Notes: generated by a model not told the origin, from the letters alone. A stretch of 64,000 nt of DNA from an uncultured Bradyrhizobium sp. (GCF_936943645.1 NZ_CAKZJO010000083.1:90042-154041), one strand, 5' to 3'. Positions 49,873-58,701 are shown, counted from the first letter of the stretch. Numbers and translations: made by a program.

Positions 49873-51081
49873 TCACGTCACGGCGTTCACGACCTGATAT
49901 TCCGGCTGCCGCCATACATCGCCGGCGATCACCTCCTCGATGAACTCCGCCGCCCGCACGATGTCGTTCTCGCCAATGTACAGCGGGGTAATCCCGAACC
50001 TCATGATGTCGGGCGCACGAAAATCGCCGATCAGGCCGCGGGCAATCAGTGCTTGCATGGCGGCATAACCGCCGTCGAAGGCGAACGAGACCTGCGAGCC
50101 GCGCTGGTCGTGCGCACGCGGGGTGACAAGCTTCAAGGACGGGCAACGGCGTTCGACCTCGGCGATCAGGAGATCACCGAGCGCCAGCGAGCGCGCACGA
50201 ACCTCCGCGATATCGACGCGGTCCCAGATGTCGAGCGAAGCCTCCAGCGCCGCCATCGCGAGCACCGGAGGTGTGCCGACGCGCATGCGCTCGACGCCGC
50301 CGGCGGCGGCATAGGCCAGCTCGAACGCAAACGGCTTGGCGTGACCCATCCAGCCCGACAGCGCAGCGCGCGCGCTGTCGGCGTGGCGCGGGGCGACGTA
50401 GAGGAAGGCCGGCGCGCCCGGACCCGCGTTGAGATATTTGTAGGTGCAGCCCGCCGCGAAGTCCGCGCCGCACCCGGCAAGATCGACCGGCAGCGCGCCG
50501 GCCGAATGCGCGAGATCCCAGACGGTGACGATGCCGAGCGCATGCGCCTTCGCGGTCAGAGCCGCCATGTCATGGCGCCGGCCGGTGCGATAGTCGACCT
50601 CGGTGAGGTAGAGTACCGCGATCTCTTCCGACAACGAGGCCTCGATGTCCTCCGGCGCGACCAGACGCAATTGATGGCCGCGCCCGAGCGTCGCAATCAG
50701 GCCTTCGGCCATATAGAGGTCGGTCGGAAAGTTGCCGGTGTCCGACAGGACGACCTTTCGGGATGTATTCATGTCGAGCGCGGCGGCGAGCGCCTGATAG
50801 ACCTTGAGCGACAGCGTGTCTCCGACCATCACCGAGCCGGCTTCCGCACCGATGAGCCGCGCGATCCGATCGCCGAGCTGGCGCGGCTGGACGTACCAGC
50901 CGGCGGTATTCCAGGCGCGGATCAGCTCATTGCCCCACTCAGTCGTGATGACGCGGTTGACCCGCTCGGCAACGCCGCGAGGCAGCGCGCCGAGCGAGTT
51001 GCCGTCGAGATAGATCACGCCGTCAGGCAGGTGAAACAGGGCTTTGGTGTCGTCATAGACGCGATATCTGGTCATGGTCAT
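49873..51081 (-). CDS. kynU: Kynureninase
   Basis: A 402-residue PLP enzyme. The Schiff-base Lys215 lies in CTYKYLNAGPG, with VTVWDLAHSAGALPVDL supplying the PLP-contacting Asp and His, and YLDGNSLGALP near the start. It cleaves kynurenine to anthranilate and alanine. Start ATG 51081 (or 51075). It is 2 bp downstream of kynA in the same operon, completing tryptophan-to-anthranilate degradation. Confidence 0.97.
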   Translation of the reverse strand: MTMTRYRVYDDTKALFHLPDGVIYLDGNSLGALPRGVAERVNRVITTEWGNELIRAWNTAGWYVQPRQLGDRIARLIGAEAGSVMVGDTLSLKVYQALAAALDMNTSRKVVLSDTGNFPTDLYMAEGLIATLGRGHQLRLVAPEDIEASLSEEIAVLYLTEVDYRTGRRHDMAALTAKAHALGIVTVWDLAHSAGALPVDLAGCGADFAAGCTYKYLNAGPGAPAFLYVAPRHADSARAALSGWMGHAKPFAFELAYAAAGGVERMRVGTPPVLAMAALEASLDIWDRVDIAEVRARSLALGDLLIAEVERRCPSLKLVTPRAHDQRGSQVSFAFDGGYAAMQALIARGLIGDFRAPDIMRFGITPLYIGENDIVRAAEFIEEVIAGDVWRQPEYQVVNAVT

Positions 51082-51083
51082 TC

Positions 51084-51923
51084 TTACAAAATCGTTCGCA
51101 CGCGCCAGAGCTCGGGGAACAGCTCGACCTCGAGCATGCGCTTGAGATAGCTGACCCCACCGGTGCCGCCGGTGCCGCGCTTGAAGCCGATGACGCGCTC
51201 GACCGTGGTGACGTGGTTGAAGCGCCAGCGACGGAAGTAGTCCTCGAAGTCGACCAGCTTCTCGGCGAGCTCGTAGAGCATCCAGTGCGTCTCCGGGGCC
51301 TCGTAGACGACACGCCAGGCCTGCAGCACGCCTTCGTTGAAGCTGTGAGTCTCGCGCACGTCACGCGCCAGCACGGACGCGGGCATCTTCAGCCCATTGC
51401 GATCGGCAAGACGCAGCACCTCATCATAGAGGCTCGGCGTCGCAAGCTCGGCTTCCAGCAGCTTCGTCGTCTCCGCATCGTGCGCGTGCGGCTTCAGCAT
51501 GGCCTGGTTGCGATTGCCGAGCAGGAATTCGATCAACCGATATTGCCGCGACTGGAAGCCCGAGGACTGCCCGAGCTGCGAGCGGAAGCGCGTGTACTCG
51601 CTCGGCGTCATCGTGCGCAGCACGTCCCAGGCGTTGTTGAGCTGCTCGAAGATGCGCGACATCCGCGCCAGCATCTTCATTGCAGGCTGCACCTCGTCCC
51701 TGGCAATTGAGCGGCGCGCAGCGCTGAGCTCGTGAATGGCAAGGCGCATCCACAGCTCGGTGGTCTGATGCTGGATGATGAACAGCATCTCGTCATGCGC
51801 TTCCGAGAGCGGGTGCTGAGCGCCAAGGATTGCATCCAGCGCCAGATAGTCGCCATAGGACATACGCCGGGCGAAATCGGTCTCGGCGCCTTCGCTCGTG
51901 GGATCGTAATCGCTGGACGACAT
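51084..51923 (-). CDS. kynA: Tryptophan 2,3-dioxygenase
   Basis: A 279-residue heme dioxygenase. The substrate- and heme-contacting motifs are MLFIIQHQTTELWMRL near the N-terminus, ETHSFNEGVLQAWR, FRRWRFNHVTTVERVIG (proximal His) and GFKRGTGGTGGVSYL. It opens the indole ring of tryptophan to N-formylkynurenine. It sits between the formamidase (36 bp upstream) and kynU (2 bp downstream). Confidence 0.97.
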   Translation of the reverse strand: MSSSDYDPTSEGAETDFARRMSYGDYLALDAILGAQHPLSEAHDEMLFIIQHQTTELWMRLAIHELSAARRSIARDEVQPAMKMLARMSRIFEQLNNAWDVLRTMTPSEYTRFRSQLGQSSGFQSRQYRLIEFLLGNRNQAMLKPHAHDAETTKLLEAELATPSLYDEVLRLADRNGLKMPASVLARDVRETHSFNEGVLQAWRVVYEAPETHWMLYELAEKLVDFEDYFRRWRFNHVTTVERVIGFKRGTGGTGGVSYLKRMLEVELFPELWRVRTIL

Positions 51924-51959
51924 GAACAGGCCCTCTCGATCGATCTTTCCCGGCTTTGC

Positions 51960-52769
51960 TCAGTCGAGGCCGATCAGGCGCGCGGTGATGTGGGACGACG
52001 GATCCTTCAGCCCGTCGATGACGGTGAAATGGTTCAGCCCGGGCTCGACGACAAGGCGTGTCGGCACGTCGAAACCGGTCCAGAGATTGGCCATCAGGTC
52101 GGACTGGCGGATAAACTCCGGCCGCTCGCCGCCGCCGACCCAGGCGGTCACGGGCGAATGTCCTCGCGGCAGATGCAGCGCAGCGCTTTCAAGCGTCGCC
52201 TCCTCCATGGTCATGCGCAGCGTGTCGTTCATCTTCGTCTTGAGCAGCGGACGCAGATCGTGCAGGCCGCTGATCGAGAGCGTGCCGGCGATGCGGTTGA
52301 AGACAGCGGGCTCCAGCCGGCTGTCGTCGCACAGCATGCGCGTGACGAGGTGACCGCCGGCGGAATGGCCGGCAAGCCGGATCGGTCCTGCGACGAGCGA
52401 AGCCGCCTTGGCGATCGCCGCGGCGATCTCGGCGGTGATGTCGCAGATGCGCGCAGCCGGCGTCAGCGTGTAGCTCGGCAGCGCCACGGTCCAGCCATGG
52501 TGGCGCGCGCCTTCGGCGAGATCGGACCAGGTCGACTTGTCGAAGCGCATCCAGTAACCGCCGTGCACAAAGACGACGAGGCCCTTGCTGTCGCCGTCGG
52601 GCAGGATCAGGTCGAAACGCTGACGCTCACCCGGGCCATAGGCGATGTCGGCGCGGAGATCCTTCAGCGCGGCCCGGTAAGCCGCAGCCCGCTCTGCCCA
52701 CAGCCCCGGCATCTTGTCCGAGCCCGGGATATGGGCCGAATTGGCGTAAGCATCATCCCAATCGCGCAT
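51960..52769 (-). CDS. Alpha/beta hydrolase, probable kynurenine formamidase
   Basis: A 269-residue hydrolase. HGGYW is the oxyanion motif and GHSAGG the nucleophile elbow; the late GLNHFTVIDGL carries the catalytic His. Position at the head of the kynA-kynU operon and resemblance to animal arylformamidase (HGGYW) support N-formylkynurenine formamidase. Most bacteria use the unrelated metal-dependent KynB, so this is a non-orthologous replacement. ATG 52769 has GGGAG 5 bases upstream; GTG 52775 overlaps that site. Confidence 0.87.
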   Translation of the reverse strand: MRDWDDAYANSAHIPGSDKMPGLWAERAAAYRAALKDLRADIAYGPGERQRFDLILPDGDSKGLVVFVHGGYWMRFDKSTWSDLAEGARHHGWTVALPSYTLTPAARICDITAEIAAAIAKAASLVAGPIRLAGHSAGGHLVTRMLCDDSRLEPAVFNRIAGTLSISGLHDLRPLLKTKMNDTLRMTMEEATLESAALHLPRGHSPVTAWVGGGERPEFIRQSDLMANLWTGFDVPTRLVVEPGLNHFTVIDGLKDPSSHITARLIGLD

Positions 52770-52907
52770 CGTCACTCCCGGGGGACTCGTCCAGCAACCG
52801 GACGCCAGTCTGCCACCGGGACGCCCGGCATCCTAGTCTTTCTTTTAAGCTTAAAGGATTTCGGAGGGCTGGTGGATTGCGCAAGCAAGCGCCTCAAACA
52901 CGGTGCC

Positions 52908-52997
52908 GTAGGGTGGGCAAAGCGGAGCGTGCCCACGATTTTGTCATGTTCGAGACAACTCGTGGGCACGGCGCGGGTGCGCCTTTGCCCACCCTAC
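52908..52997. repeat. 90-bp palindromic repeat, copy 2
   Basis: Same 15-bp outer arms as copy 1 at 15104-15193 and the same total length. The inner arms are GTGCCCACGA and TCGTGGGCAC, where copy 1 has GTGCCCACCA and TGGTGGGCAC: a compensated change. The loop is different. Confidence 0.85.
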
Positions 52998-53020
52998 GAG
53001 AGCTGCGGCCCGAGGCAACG

Positions 53021-54298
53021 CTACGCCTTCTCCACCCCGCACCATTCCGCGATGAACAGCGCCATCGCCTTGGTGGTCTTCTTCAGCGAGTCCAGATCGA
53101 CATATTCGTTGAAGCCGTGCATCTCGCCGCCGCTGGCGCCGAAGCACAGGCTCGGAATGCCCTCGTTGAGGCCGTAGAAACGGGTGTCGGTGAGCGCGGT
53201 GAAGACGAGGTCCTCAGGCATGCCGCCATAGACCTTGCCGAATGCCTTGGCGAACGCGGCTTCCGGTGCGGCGGCGTCGGTCAGCTCATAGCCCTCGGAC
53301 AAGAAGCCCGACCATTCGATCTCAGGCGGATTGTTGGCGAGGAAGCGATGGTTGCGCGCGGCGGCCGCGACGCAGGCCATGATCTCCTTCTGGTGATCGG
53401 CGATCGACCAGCCCGGCAGCACCGCGATCCGGCAATCGACATCGCACCAGGCCGGCACGCTGGAGGCCCAGTCGCCGCCCTTGATGATGCCGGGATTGAA
53501 GTTGATGGGATGGTTCAGGGTCTTGAAGTGCTTGTCGGCCTTGGCGCGCTCGTTCCACTCGATCTCCAGCTTTTGCAGCGCCTGGATCAGGTGATAGGCC
53601 GCCATGATCGCATTGGCGCCGGAGCCGGCGAACGCCACGTGGGTCGGATGCCCCTTCACACGCAGGCGAAACCAGATCACGCCGACCTGCGAGCGCACCA
53701 TCTTGCCGCCGGTCGGCTCCGGAATGAAGCAGGCATCCGCGCGATAGCCGCGCTGCAGCGTCGAGAGCGCGCCGACGCCGGTGCTCTCCTCCTCGATCAC
53801 GGACTGGAAGTGGATGCGCGCCGTCGGCTTGAGCCCCGCGGCCTTGATCGCGTCCAGCGCATAGAGCGCGCCGATGGTGCCCGACTTCATGTCGCAGGCG
53901 CCACGGCCGAACATCTTGCCGTCCTTGATGACGGGCGAGAACGGCGGCGTCTCCCACAATTCGAGGGGACCGGCGGGCACGACGTCGCAGTGGCCCTGCA
54001 GGATCAACGATTTGCCGGCTTCGGTCGTGGGACGGTAGGTGCCCACCACCGAACGCGCCTTGGAGAAATCATGCTCGATCGGGCCGAAGCCGCGCAGTTC
54101 CTTGAGGTCGTCGACCTTGATGTGCCAGTCGTCGACCTCATAGCCGCGTGCACGCAGGAGGTCGCCGATCATGTCCTGGCAGGGTCCCTCCGCCCCGCGG
54201 GTCGAAGGGATCGCGACGAAATCGCGGGTGGTGGCAAGCTGGGCCTCGAAGCCGGCATCGACGGCGTCGAGAATCCTCTGCTGCGTTTCGGCATTCAT
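53021..54298 (-). CDS. M20 family ArgE/DapE-like deacylase
   Basis: A 425-residue M20 metallopeptidase. Zinc-site segments are LQGHCDVVPAGP, FGRGACDMKSG, VIEEESTGVGAL (general base Glu and Glu ligand) and the C-terminal FGASGGEMHGFNEYV. The dimerisation domain lies between about 200 and 320. Such enzymes remove acyl groups from N-acylated amino acids; the sequence is nearer to the 'ArgE/DapE family deacylase' group than to true ArgE. ATG 54298 (MNAETQQR) has GGAG upstream. It may be unrelated to the kyn operon, from which the repeat at 52908 separates it. Confidence 0.9.
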   Translation of the reverse strand: MNAETQQRILDAVDAGFEAQLATTRDFVAIPSTRGAEGPCQDMIGDLLRARGYEVDDWHIKVDDLKELRGFGPIEHDFSKARSVVGTYRPTTEAGKSLILQGHCDVVPAGPLELWETPPFSPVIKDGKMFGRGACDMKSGTIGALYALDAIKAAGLKPTARIHFQSVIEEESTGVGALSTLQRGYRADACFIPEPTGGKMVRSQVGVIWFRLRVKGHPTHVAFAGSGANAIMAAYHLIQALQKLEIEWNERAKADKHFKTLNHPINFNPGIIKGGDWASSVPAWCDVDCRIAVLPGWSIADHQKEIMACVAAAARNHRFLANNPPEIEWSGFLSEGYELTDAAAPEAAFAKAFGKVYGGMPEDLVFTALTDTRFYGLNEGIPSLCFGASGGEMHGFNEYVDLDSLKKTTKAMALFIAEWCGVEKA

Positions 54299-54351
54299 CA
54301 GGCAACTCCAGGCATTCCAATGGTCCCAAGGAGCGCGCAAGCTAGCCGATT

Positions 54352-55077
54352 TCAGCCGTTCGGGTACTCCACAAAATATGCATCCCGCAATGCATCTTCG
54401 AGCAGCCGGCCTTCGGAATAGCCATTCAGCGTCGCAGGGCGGCTCACCCCATCGAGCAGGCGCGGACAGGGCTCCGGCGCGCCGAGCACCGAGCGCACCG
54501 GGATACGCTCGGCGTAGATCGGCAATTCGTAGTCCTCATCGTCGTCGGCCACACCCTTGGCGCGGACCTTGGCCGAGGCCTCCTCGATCTCCATCGCGAT
54601 GAAGGAGGTCGCCTTGATCTCCTGCGTGTTACTGGCCCGAAGGCTCGCGGTACGATCCGGAAAGAAGCGGTCGACCATCGCGATCACCGCGCGATCCTTC
54701 TCCTCGGGGTCCGTGACGAGATAGGCGGTGCCGAACGCCATGACCGCGCGATAGTCGGCGGAATGGTTGAAGCCGCAGCGCGCCAGCACGAGGCTGTCGA
54801 GATGCGCGACCGTGAGACACACGCGCTCGCCCTTGGTCTGGTTGCGCAGCATGCGGCTGGCGCTCGAGCCGTGCCAGTACAGCTTGGTGCCCTCGCGCCA
54901 GAAGAAGGTGGGCGTGCAATAGGGCTGGCCGTCGATCACGTAGGAGACGTGGCAGAGCATCGAGGAATCCAGGATGCGATGCACCGTCTCGTGATCGTAG
55001 AAGCCGCGGTCATGCCGTCGCTTCACCTGGTTGCGCGCGGAGGTCGGGTAGGAATTGGTGGTCTCGGCCTGGCTCAC
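54352..55077 (-). CDS. Pyridoxamine 5'-phosphate oxidase-related flavin-binding protein
   Basis: A 241-residue split-barrel protein. RILDSSMLCHVSYVIDGQPYCTPTFFWREGTKLYWHGS is the PNPOx-like FMN-binding opening, and the C-terminal half follows the pattern of Bacillus-type 'PPOX class' proteins (YRAVMAFGTAYLV, LPIYAERIPV). It binds FMN/F420-like flavin; true pyridoxine oxidase activity is not implied. Start GTG 55077 has AGGAG. It is divergent from a MocR-family regulator, a frequent pairing with B6-related genes. Confidence 0.85.
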   Translation of the reverse strand: MSQAETTNSYPTSARNQVKRRHDRGFYDHETVHRILDSSMLCHVSYVIDGQPYCTPTFFWREGTKLYWHGSSASRMLRNQTKGERVCLTVAHLDSLVLARCGFNHSADYRAVMAFGTAYLVTDPEEKDRAVIAMVDRFFPDRTASLRASNTQEIKATSFIAMEIEEASAKVRAKGVADDDEDYELPIYAERIPVRSVLGAPEPCPRLLDGVSRPATLNGYSEGRLLEDALRDAYFVEYPNG

Positions 55078-55093
55078 GGCTGCTCCTGATCGG

Positions 55094-55149
55094 ATTGGAA
55101 AAGATCTGGAGCAGTTGTAGCTTCGCATTTGGTCTGCGATAGTTCCAAT
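55094..55149. promoter_or_regulatory. Candidate MocR operator half-sites in divergent promoter
   Basis: ATTGGAA at 55094-55100 and TTCCAAT at 55143-55149 are exact inverted complements, one near each start codon, in the 75-bp gap between the flavin protein and MocR genes. Could be regulator half-sites; unproven. Confidence 0.3.
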
Positions 55150-55152
55150 TCC

Positions 55153-56643
55153 ATGCAAAAAATTCCGACCAATTCCCTGCCCTCATCGGCCGAGACGCCC
55201 TTGCCGACAAGGACCGAGCTGCCGCTCGACCTCACCGGCCCGCACGTCACCGCAGGCGCCTCCGCCGCGCACCGGCTCTATCAGGCGCTGTGCGAGATGA
55301 TCGTCTCCGGCCTCGTCAAGCCCGGCGAGCCGTTGCCGCCGTCGCGCACACTGGCGAAGCAGACGGGCTTCCGGCGCAACGCCGTCGTGATCGCCTATGA
55401 ACGCCTGATCGCCGACGGCTTTGCCGAGGCCAGAGTCGGCTCCGGCACTTTCGTCGCCGCGCGGATCCCGGCGCGCGCGGCCGCGCCGGGCAAGCCGAAG
55501 GTGGTGGTCGATGCACCGAGACAAGGCGCATTCGCGCTCGGCTGCACCCATATCGACGAACGCGCCGTGCAGCGTTTTCGCGCCTTCGTCGGCCGGCGCA
55601 TGCGCGCCTTCGGGTCCGAACATCTGCACTATGCCGATCCGCGCGGCAGCCGCGAGCTGCGCGCGGCGATCGCCGATCATCTGTTGTCGGCGCGCGGGCT
55701 GCGCTGTGATCCCGATCAGATCGTGATTACGTCAGGCACACTGCACGCGCTGCGCATCGTACTGAGCGCGATCCTCAAAGCGGGCGACCAGGTCTGGTGC
55801 GAAGATCCCGGCTATCCGACCGCGCGAAAAGCCATCGCGCATTGCGGCTATCGCGCCGTGCCCGTTCCTGTCGACGAGCACGGCATGCGGGTCGCCAAGG
55901 GACGAACTGCAGGTCCCAACGCACGCGCGGCCTATGTTACGCCATCGCACCAGTTTCCGCTGGGCGTGCAGATGTCGATGCCGCGGCGGCTCGAGCTCTT
56001 GGACTGGGCCAGGCAGGCCGGCGCCTTCGTGCTGGAGGACGATTACGACAGCGAGTTTCGCTATGACGGCGCACCGCTGATGTCGCTCGCCGGCATCGAC
56101 CGTCTGCAGCGCGTGATCTATCTCGGCACATTCGCCAAGACGCTGTTTCCGGGCCTGCGCATCGGCTATTGCGCCCTGCCCGAGCGCCTGATCGCTGACG
56201 TGACGGCTGCGCGCGCGGCGCTCGACCGCTTCCCCGGCACGCTGATGGAAGGCGCGGTGGCCGACATGCTCAATTCGGGCGCGTTCGCCGCCAATCTCAA
56301 GCGGGTGCGAAAGCTCTATCGCGAGGCTCGCGACGTGCTGGCCGAAACGCTGGAGACCGCATCCGACGGCGCGCTTTCGGTGCCGGTGCCGTCACAAGGC
56401 CTGCATCTCGTTGCCCGATTCGATCCCTCGGTCGACCTGTCGGTGGCCGCGCGGGCCAAGCAGACGGCCGGCGCAGAAGGCTGGCTCCTGGCCGACACTT
56501 ATTCGCGCGCGCGGCCTCTGCCCGGCTTCGTGCTGGGATTTTCCGGGCATGCGGTTCCACTACTCGTCGCCTCCGCGGAACATCTGGCGCGTGAATCGCG
56601 CGCAGCCTTGCGCATGAGGAACAAGCCGGCGCGCAGCGCTTAA
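55153..56643 (+). CDS. MocR/PdxR family regulator (GntR HTH + aminotransferase fold)
   Basis: A 496-residue regulator. The N-terminal GntR winged helix (AAHRLYQALCEMIVSGLVKPGEPLPPSRTLAKQTG, about 40-110) is fused to a fold-type I aminotransferase domain. PLP-site residues appear conserved: Lys329 (LGTFAKTLFPGLR), YVTPSHQFPLGV, and VLEDDYDSEF. Such proteins use PLP as effector to control nearby genes, in several species vitamin B6 genes. ATG 55153 was chosen over in-frame GTG-type 55129. It is probably an autoregulator and regulator of the divergent flavin protein. Confidence 0.92.
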   Translation: MQKIPTNSLPSSAETPLPTRTELPLDLTGPHVTAGASAAHRLYQALCEMIVSGLVKPGEPLPPSRTLAKQTGFRRNAVVIAYERLIADGFAEARVGSGTFVAARIPARAAAPGKPKVVVDAPRQGAFALGCTHIDERAVQRFRAFVGRRMRAFGSEHLHYADPRGSRELRAAIADHLLSARGLRCDPDQIVITSGTLHALRIVLSAILKAGDQVWCEDPGYPTARKAIAHCGYRAVPVPVDEHGMRVAKGRTAGPNARAAYVTPSHQFPLGVQMSMPRRLELLDWARQAGAFVLEDDYDSEFRYDGAPLMSLAGIDRLQRVIYLGTFAKTLFPGLRIGYCALPERLIADVTAARAALDRFPGTLMEGAVADMLNSGAFAANLKRVRKLYREARDVLAETLETASDGALSVPVPSQGLHLVARFDPSVDLSVAARAKQTAGAEGWLLADTYSRARPLPGFVLGFSGHAVPLLVASAEHLARESRAALRMRNKPARSA

Positions 56644-56710
56644 CGAACGTTCACTATGAGAATCGCGAGCCGATGCCTACATTGCGGCATCATCGCCGAG
56701 ACCTCTCACC

Positions 56711-56956
56711 ATGCCGCTACGCCGCACGACCAGCCTCGCGCTCCTGATCTCCACCGCACTTGCCGCGACGGCGCATGCCGCCACGGTCGGACGCGAGCAA
56801 GACATCGTCGACCTCAAGCTGGGGCAGCGCGTTCAGGTCGATGACGGAACCTGTCCCGCCGGACAGGTCAAGGAAGTGCGTGGGGCGCGAATGTCCGACA
56901 AGGGCGTCGTGCGCACCGCCACTTGCGTGCCGCGCTACGGTCCGAAGACGAAATAA
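56711..56956 (+). CDS. Small exported protein, DUF6719-like
   Basis: An 81-residue protein. The signal peptide (RTTSLALLISTALAATAHA) is followed by a conserved core: TVGREQDIVDLKLGQRVQVDDGTCPAGQVKEV, with two cysteines (GTCPAG and TATCVPRYG). The VGREQDIVxLxLGQRVxVDDGxCPxGQIKE pattern is one I associate with DUF6719, a small Bradyrhizobiaceae family of unknown function. Start ATG 56711. It abuts the next gene's stop (convergent). Confidence 0.75.
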   Translation: MPLRRTTSLALLISTALAATAHAATVGREQDIVDLKLGQRVQVDDGTCPAGQVKEVRGARMSDKGVVRTATCVPRYGPKTK

Positions 56957-57322
56957 CTACTGCTTCGCCGGGTCGAACATGCACTGCAGGGTCGGCTTGG
57001 CGATCTTGGTGAAGGTCGGACCGATCTCGCTTTGCTTGGACGCCGGCACCCAGTCGGTCTCGATCGTGGGCACACCGGTCTCGCTGATGCCGCGCAACAG
57101 CGCCTCGCGCAGGTCGCGATCCTCGACCGCGGCTGCAGCGTGGTCGTGCAGGCAGCCGCAAACTTCCTCGGGATGTTCCCACCGTCCAATCATCCGCGGT
57201 GCGCACTGACGCACGAACTCGCTGCGGGGATCGGGTAACCGCGAGGGCGCGCGCACCTGCGCCTCGGCGGCATTGATCGTCAGAAGGGTTACGAACACAG
57301 CGGCGCACAATCGGACGAACAT
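56957..57322 (-). CDS. Exported cysteine-containing hypothetical protein
   Basis: A 121-residue protein with a signal peptide (MFVRLCAAVFVTLLTINAAEA). The mature part has four cysteines (VRQCAPRM, EVCGCLHDH and LQCMFDP) and the segment EVCGCLHDHAAAAVEDRDLREALLRGISETG, suggestive of a small disulfide-bonded helical periplasmic protein. No family recognised. It starts at ATG 57322. Confidence 0.78.
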   Translation of the reverse strand: MFVRLCAAVFVTLLTINAAEAQVRAPSRLPDPRSEFVRQCAPRMIGRWEHPEEVCGCLHDHAAAAVEDRDLREALLRGISETGVPTIETDWVPASKQSEIGPTFTKIAKPTLQCMFDPAKQ

Positions 57323-57355
57323 GACGGCCTTTATCGGCTGATTTCTTGTTGTCGA

Positions 57356-57520
57356 TCAGAAGCGCGTGGCAACCACGATCGGCTGCGACGACGCGGTGGT
57401 GATCGGCGAACCGCTGTACTGGAAGGTGCCGACGCCGGGAAGATTGCCGTCCGGCGCACCCGCGAACGAGGAGCCGACGATCACGAAGCCGAAAGCAAGG
57501 ATGAAGCTGAGCGCGCGCAT
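57356..57520 (-). CDS. Very small exported peptide
   Basis: A 54-residue ORF beginning MRALSFILAFGFVIVGSSFAGAPDGNLPG. The first ~21 residues are a clear signal peptide, leaving a ~33-residue neutral peptide (NLPGVGTFQYSGSPITTASSQPIVVATRF in part). Start ATG 57520 has GGAGAC 7 bases upstream. The upstream frame to 57688 is not protein-like. No family known. Confidence 0.6.
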   Translation of the reverse strand: MRALSFILAFGFVIVGSSFAGAPDGNLPGVGTFQYSGSPITTASSQPIVVATRF

Positions 57521-57936
57521 GGTCTTGTCTCCGAATTCCGTGGCCGGCGGCACCGCCGTCGTCGTTGTGAAGCTGATAACCATGGGCGGTTTCGCGCGTG
57601 ATGCGCCAAAAGCGCAAAATGGTTTCATCTTGCGTGAGAATTGTTTCGTCGCATCGAGGCCGACGACACAATTCTCGAAAACTGCCAATCATTTCAAGCC
57701 CGTCTCGCCGGCGCCCGAAGTGGCCTGTCAGGTTCCGGTTCGGCGGCGCTACCGCATCGCATGCCGCCGCCGTCACGGTCCCGCCTTGCGTGCTTCACAC
57801 GCATTTTACGATTTTCTGCTGAAGAGAGTGACGAACGAAGGCTGGGTCCGGTCGAACCGGGGGCGCTGCGGCTGCGACCCAAGCCATCGAATCCGAGACG
57901 CCGGAATCACCGGACGCAGTCAGTTGAGGGATGGCC
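57521..57936. other. Intergenic region, nothing firmly recognised
   Basis: A 416-bp gap with the promoter of the small exported peptide (minus strand) at one end and of the small gene at 57937 at the other. ORFs spanning it are arginine-rich shadows. No hairpin or repeat stands out. Confidence 0.4.
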
Positions 57937-58140
57937 ATGACGACGCAGGATCGCGCAACGCCGCGCGAGACGGACCAACGGACGGACCGCAGAGTTCAAC
58001 GACCGAGCCACGTCGCCTCGGCCGGCGCGATGTCGCTGCAGTCCGGTCGCGGCTTCGAGGCCGCGCCACAGGCATTCGTGCGGCTGACCGGCTCGCATCT
58101 TGTCAGACCGCAGGCCCGCCGCGCTGTCGTCATCGAGTGA
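57937..58140 (+). CDS. Small hypothetical protein
   Basis: A 67-residue hydrophilic protein (MTTQDRATPRETDQRTDRR... GFEAAPQAFVRLTGSHLV...). The start at 57937 has GAGGG 6 bases upstream; an ATG at 57931 is also in frame. The composition is plausible but no family is recognised, and it could be a spurious ORF. It converges with the CreA-like gene. Confidence 0.4.
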   Translation: MTTQDRATPRETDQRTDRRVQRPSHVASAGAMSLQSGRGFEAAPQAFVRLTGSHLVRPQARRAVVIE

Positions 58141-58152
58141 CGCGCAAGCGGG

Positions 58153-58701
58153 TCACTGTGTGAAGAATTCACCGCACTTCTGGACGTTCGCGTCTGCAGG
58201 TCCCCACGGCATGATCGGCACGGTCGAAGTCGAGTTCTTAGGCGACCCCTCGATAATCCTGTCCGAATAGACCATGTAGACCAGCACGTTGCGCTTGGTG
58301 TCGCAGCCGCGCACGATCTGCATCTTCTTGAAGAACAGCGAGCGGCGCCGGCGGAACATGTCGTCGCCCTGCTCCATCTTGTTCTTGAACTTGATCGGCC
58401 CGACTTGGCGGCAGGCCAGCGAGATGTCCGAGACCTCCTCGGCGAGGCCCAGCCAGCCCTTGAACCCGCCCTTCTCCGGCACCGTGAAATGACAGGCGAC
58501 GCCCTCGACTTCGGGATCGTCCAGACCGTAGGTCGCGAGCTTGTCGTTCGGGCTCATCCATTTGAACACGGTGGAGCGGCGGAAGATCAGATCGGGCTCG
58601 TCGGCAGCCTGAGCGGACGCCGTCGGCAAGGCCAGAGCCAAGAGGAAGAAAGCAAAGCCTTTCAAGCGGATGCCGGAAAGACCGAGGAAACGAGATGACA
58701 T
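58153..58701 (-). CDS. CreA family periplasmic protein
   Basis: A 182-residue protein. Signal peptide to about residue 34 (PTASAQA). The mature part matches CreA: DEPDLIFRRSTVFKWMSPNDKLATYGLDDPEVEGVACHFT, a G-rich segment with a conserved Cys, and CDTKRNVLVYMVYSDRIIEGSPKNSTSTVPI. Three cysteines. CreA's function is unknown; in E. coli the creA gene is next to the creBCD two-component genes, absent here. Start ATG 58701 has GGAGAA. Confidence 0.93.
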   Translation of the reverse strand: MSSRFLGLSGIRLKGFAFFLLALALPTASAQAADEPDLIFRRSTVFKWMSPNDKLATYGLDDPEVEGVACHFTVPEKGGFKGWLGLAEEVSDISLACRQVGPIKFKNKMEQGDDMFRRRRSLFFKKMQIVRGCDTKRNVLVYMVYSDRIIEGSPKNSTSTVPIMPWGPADANVQKCGEFFTQ

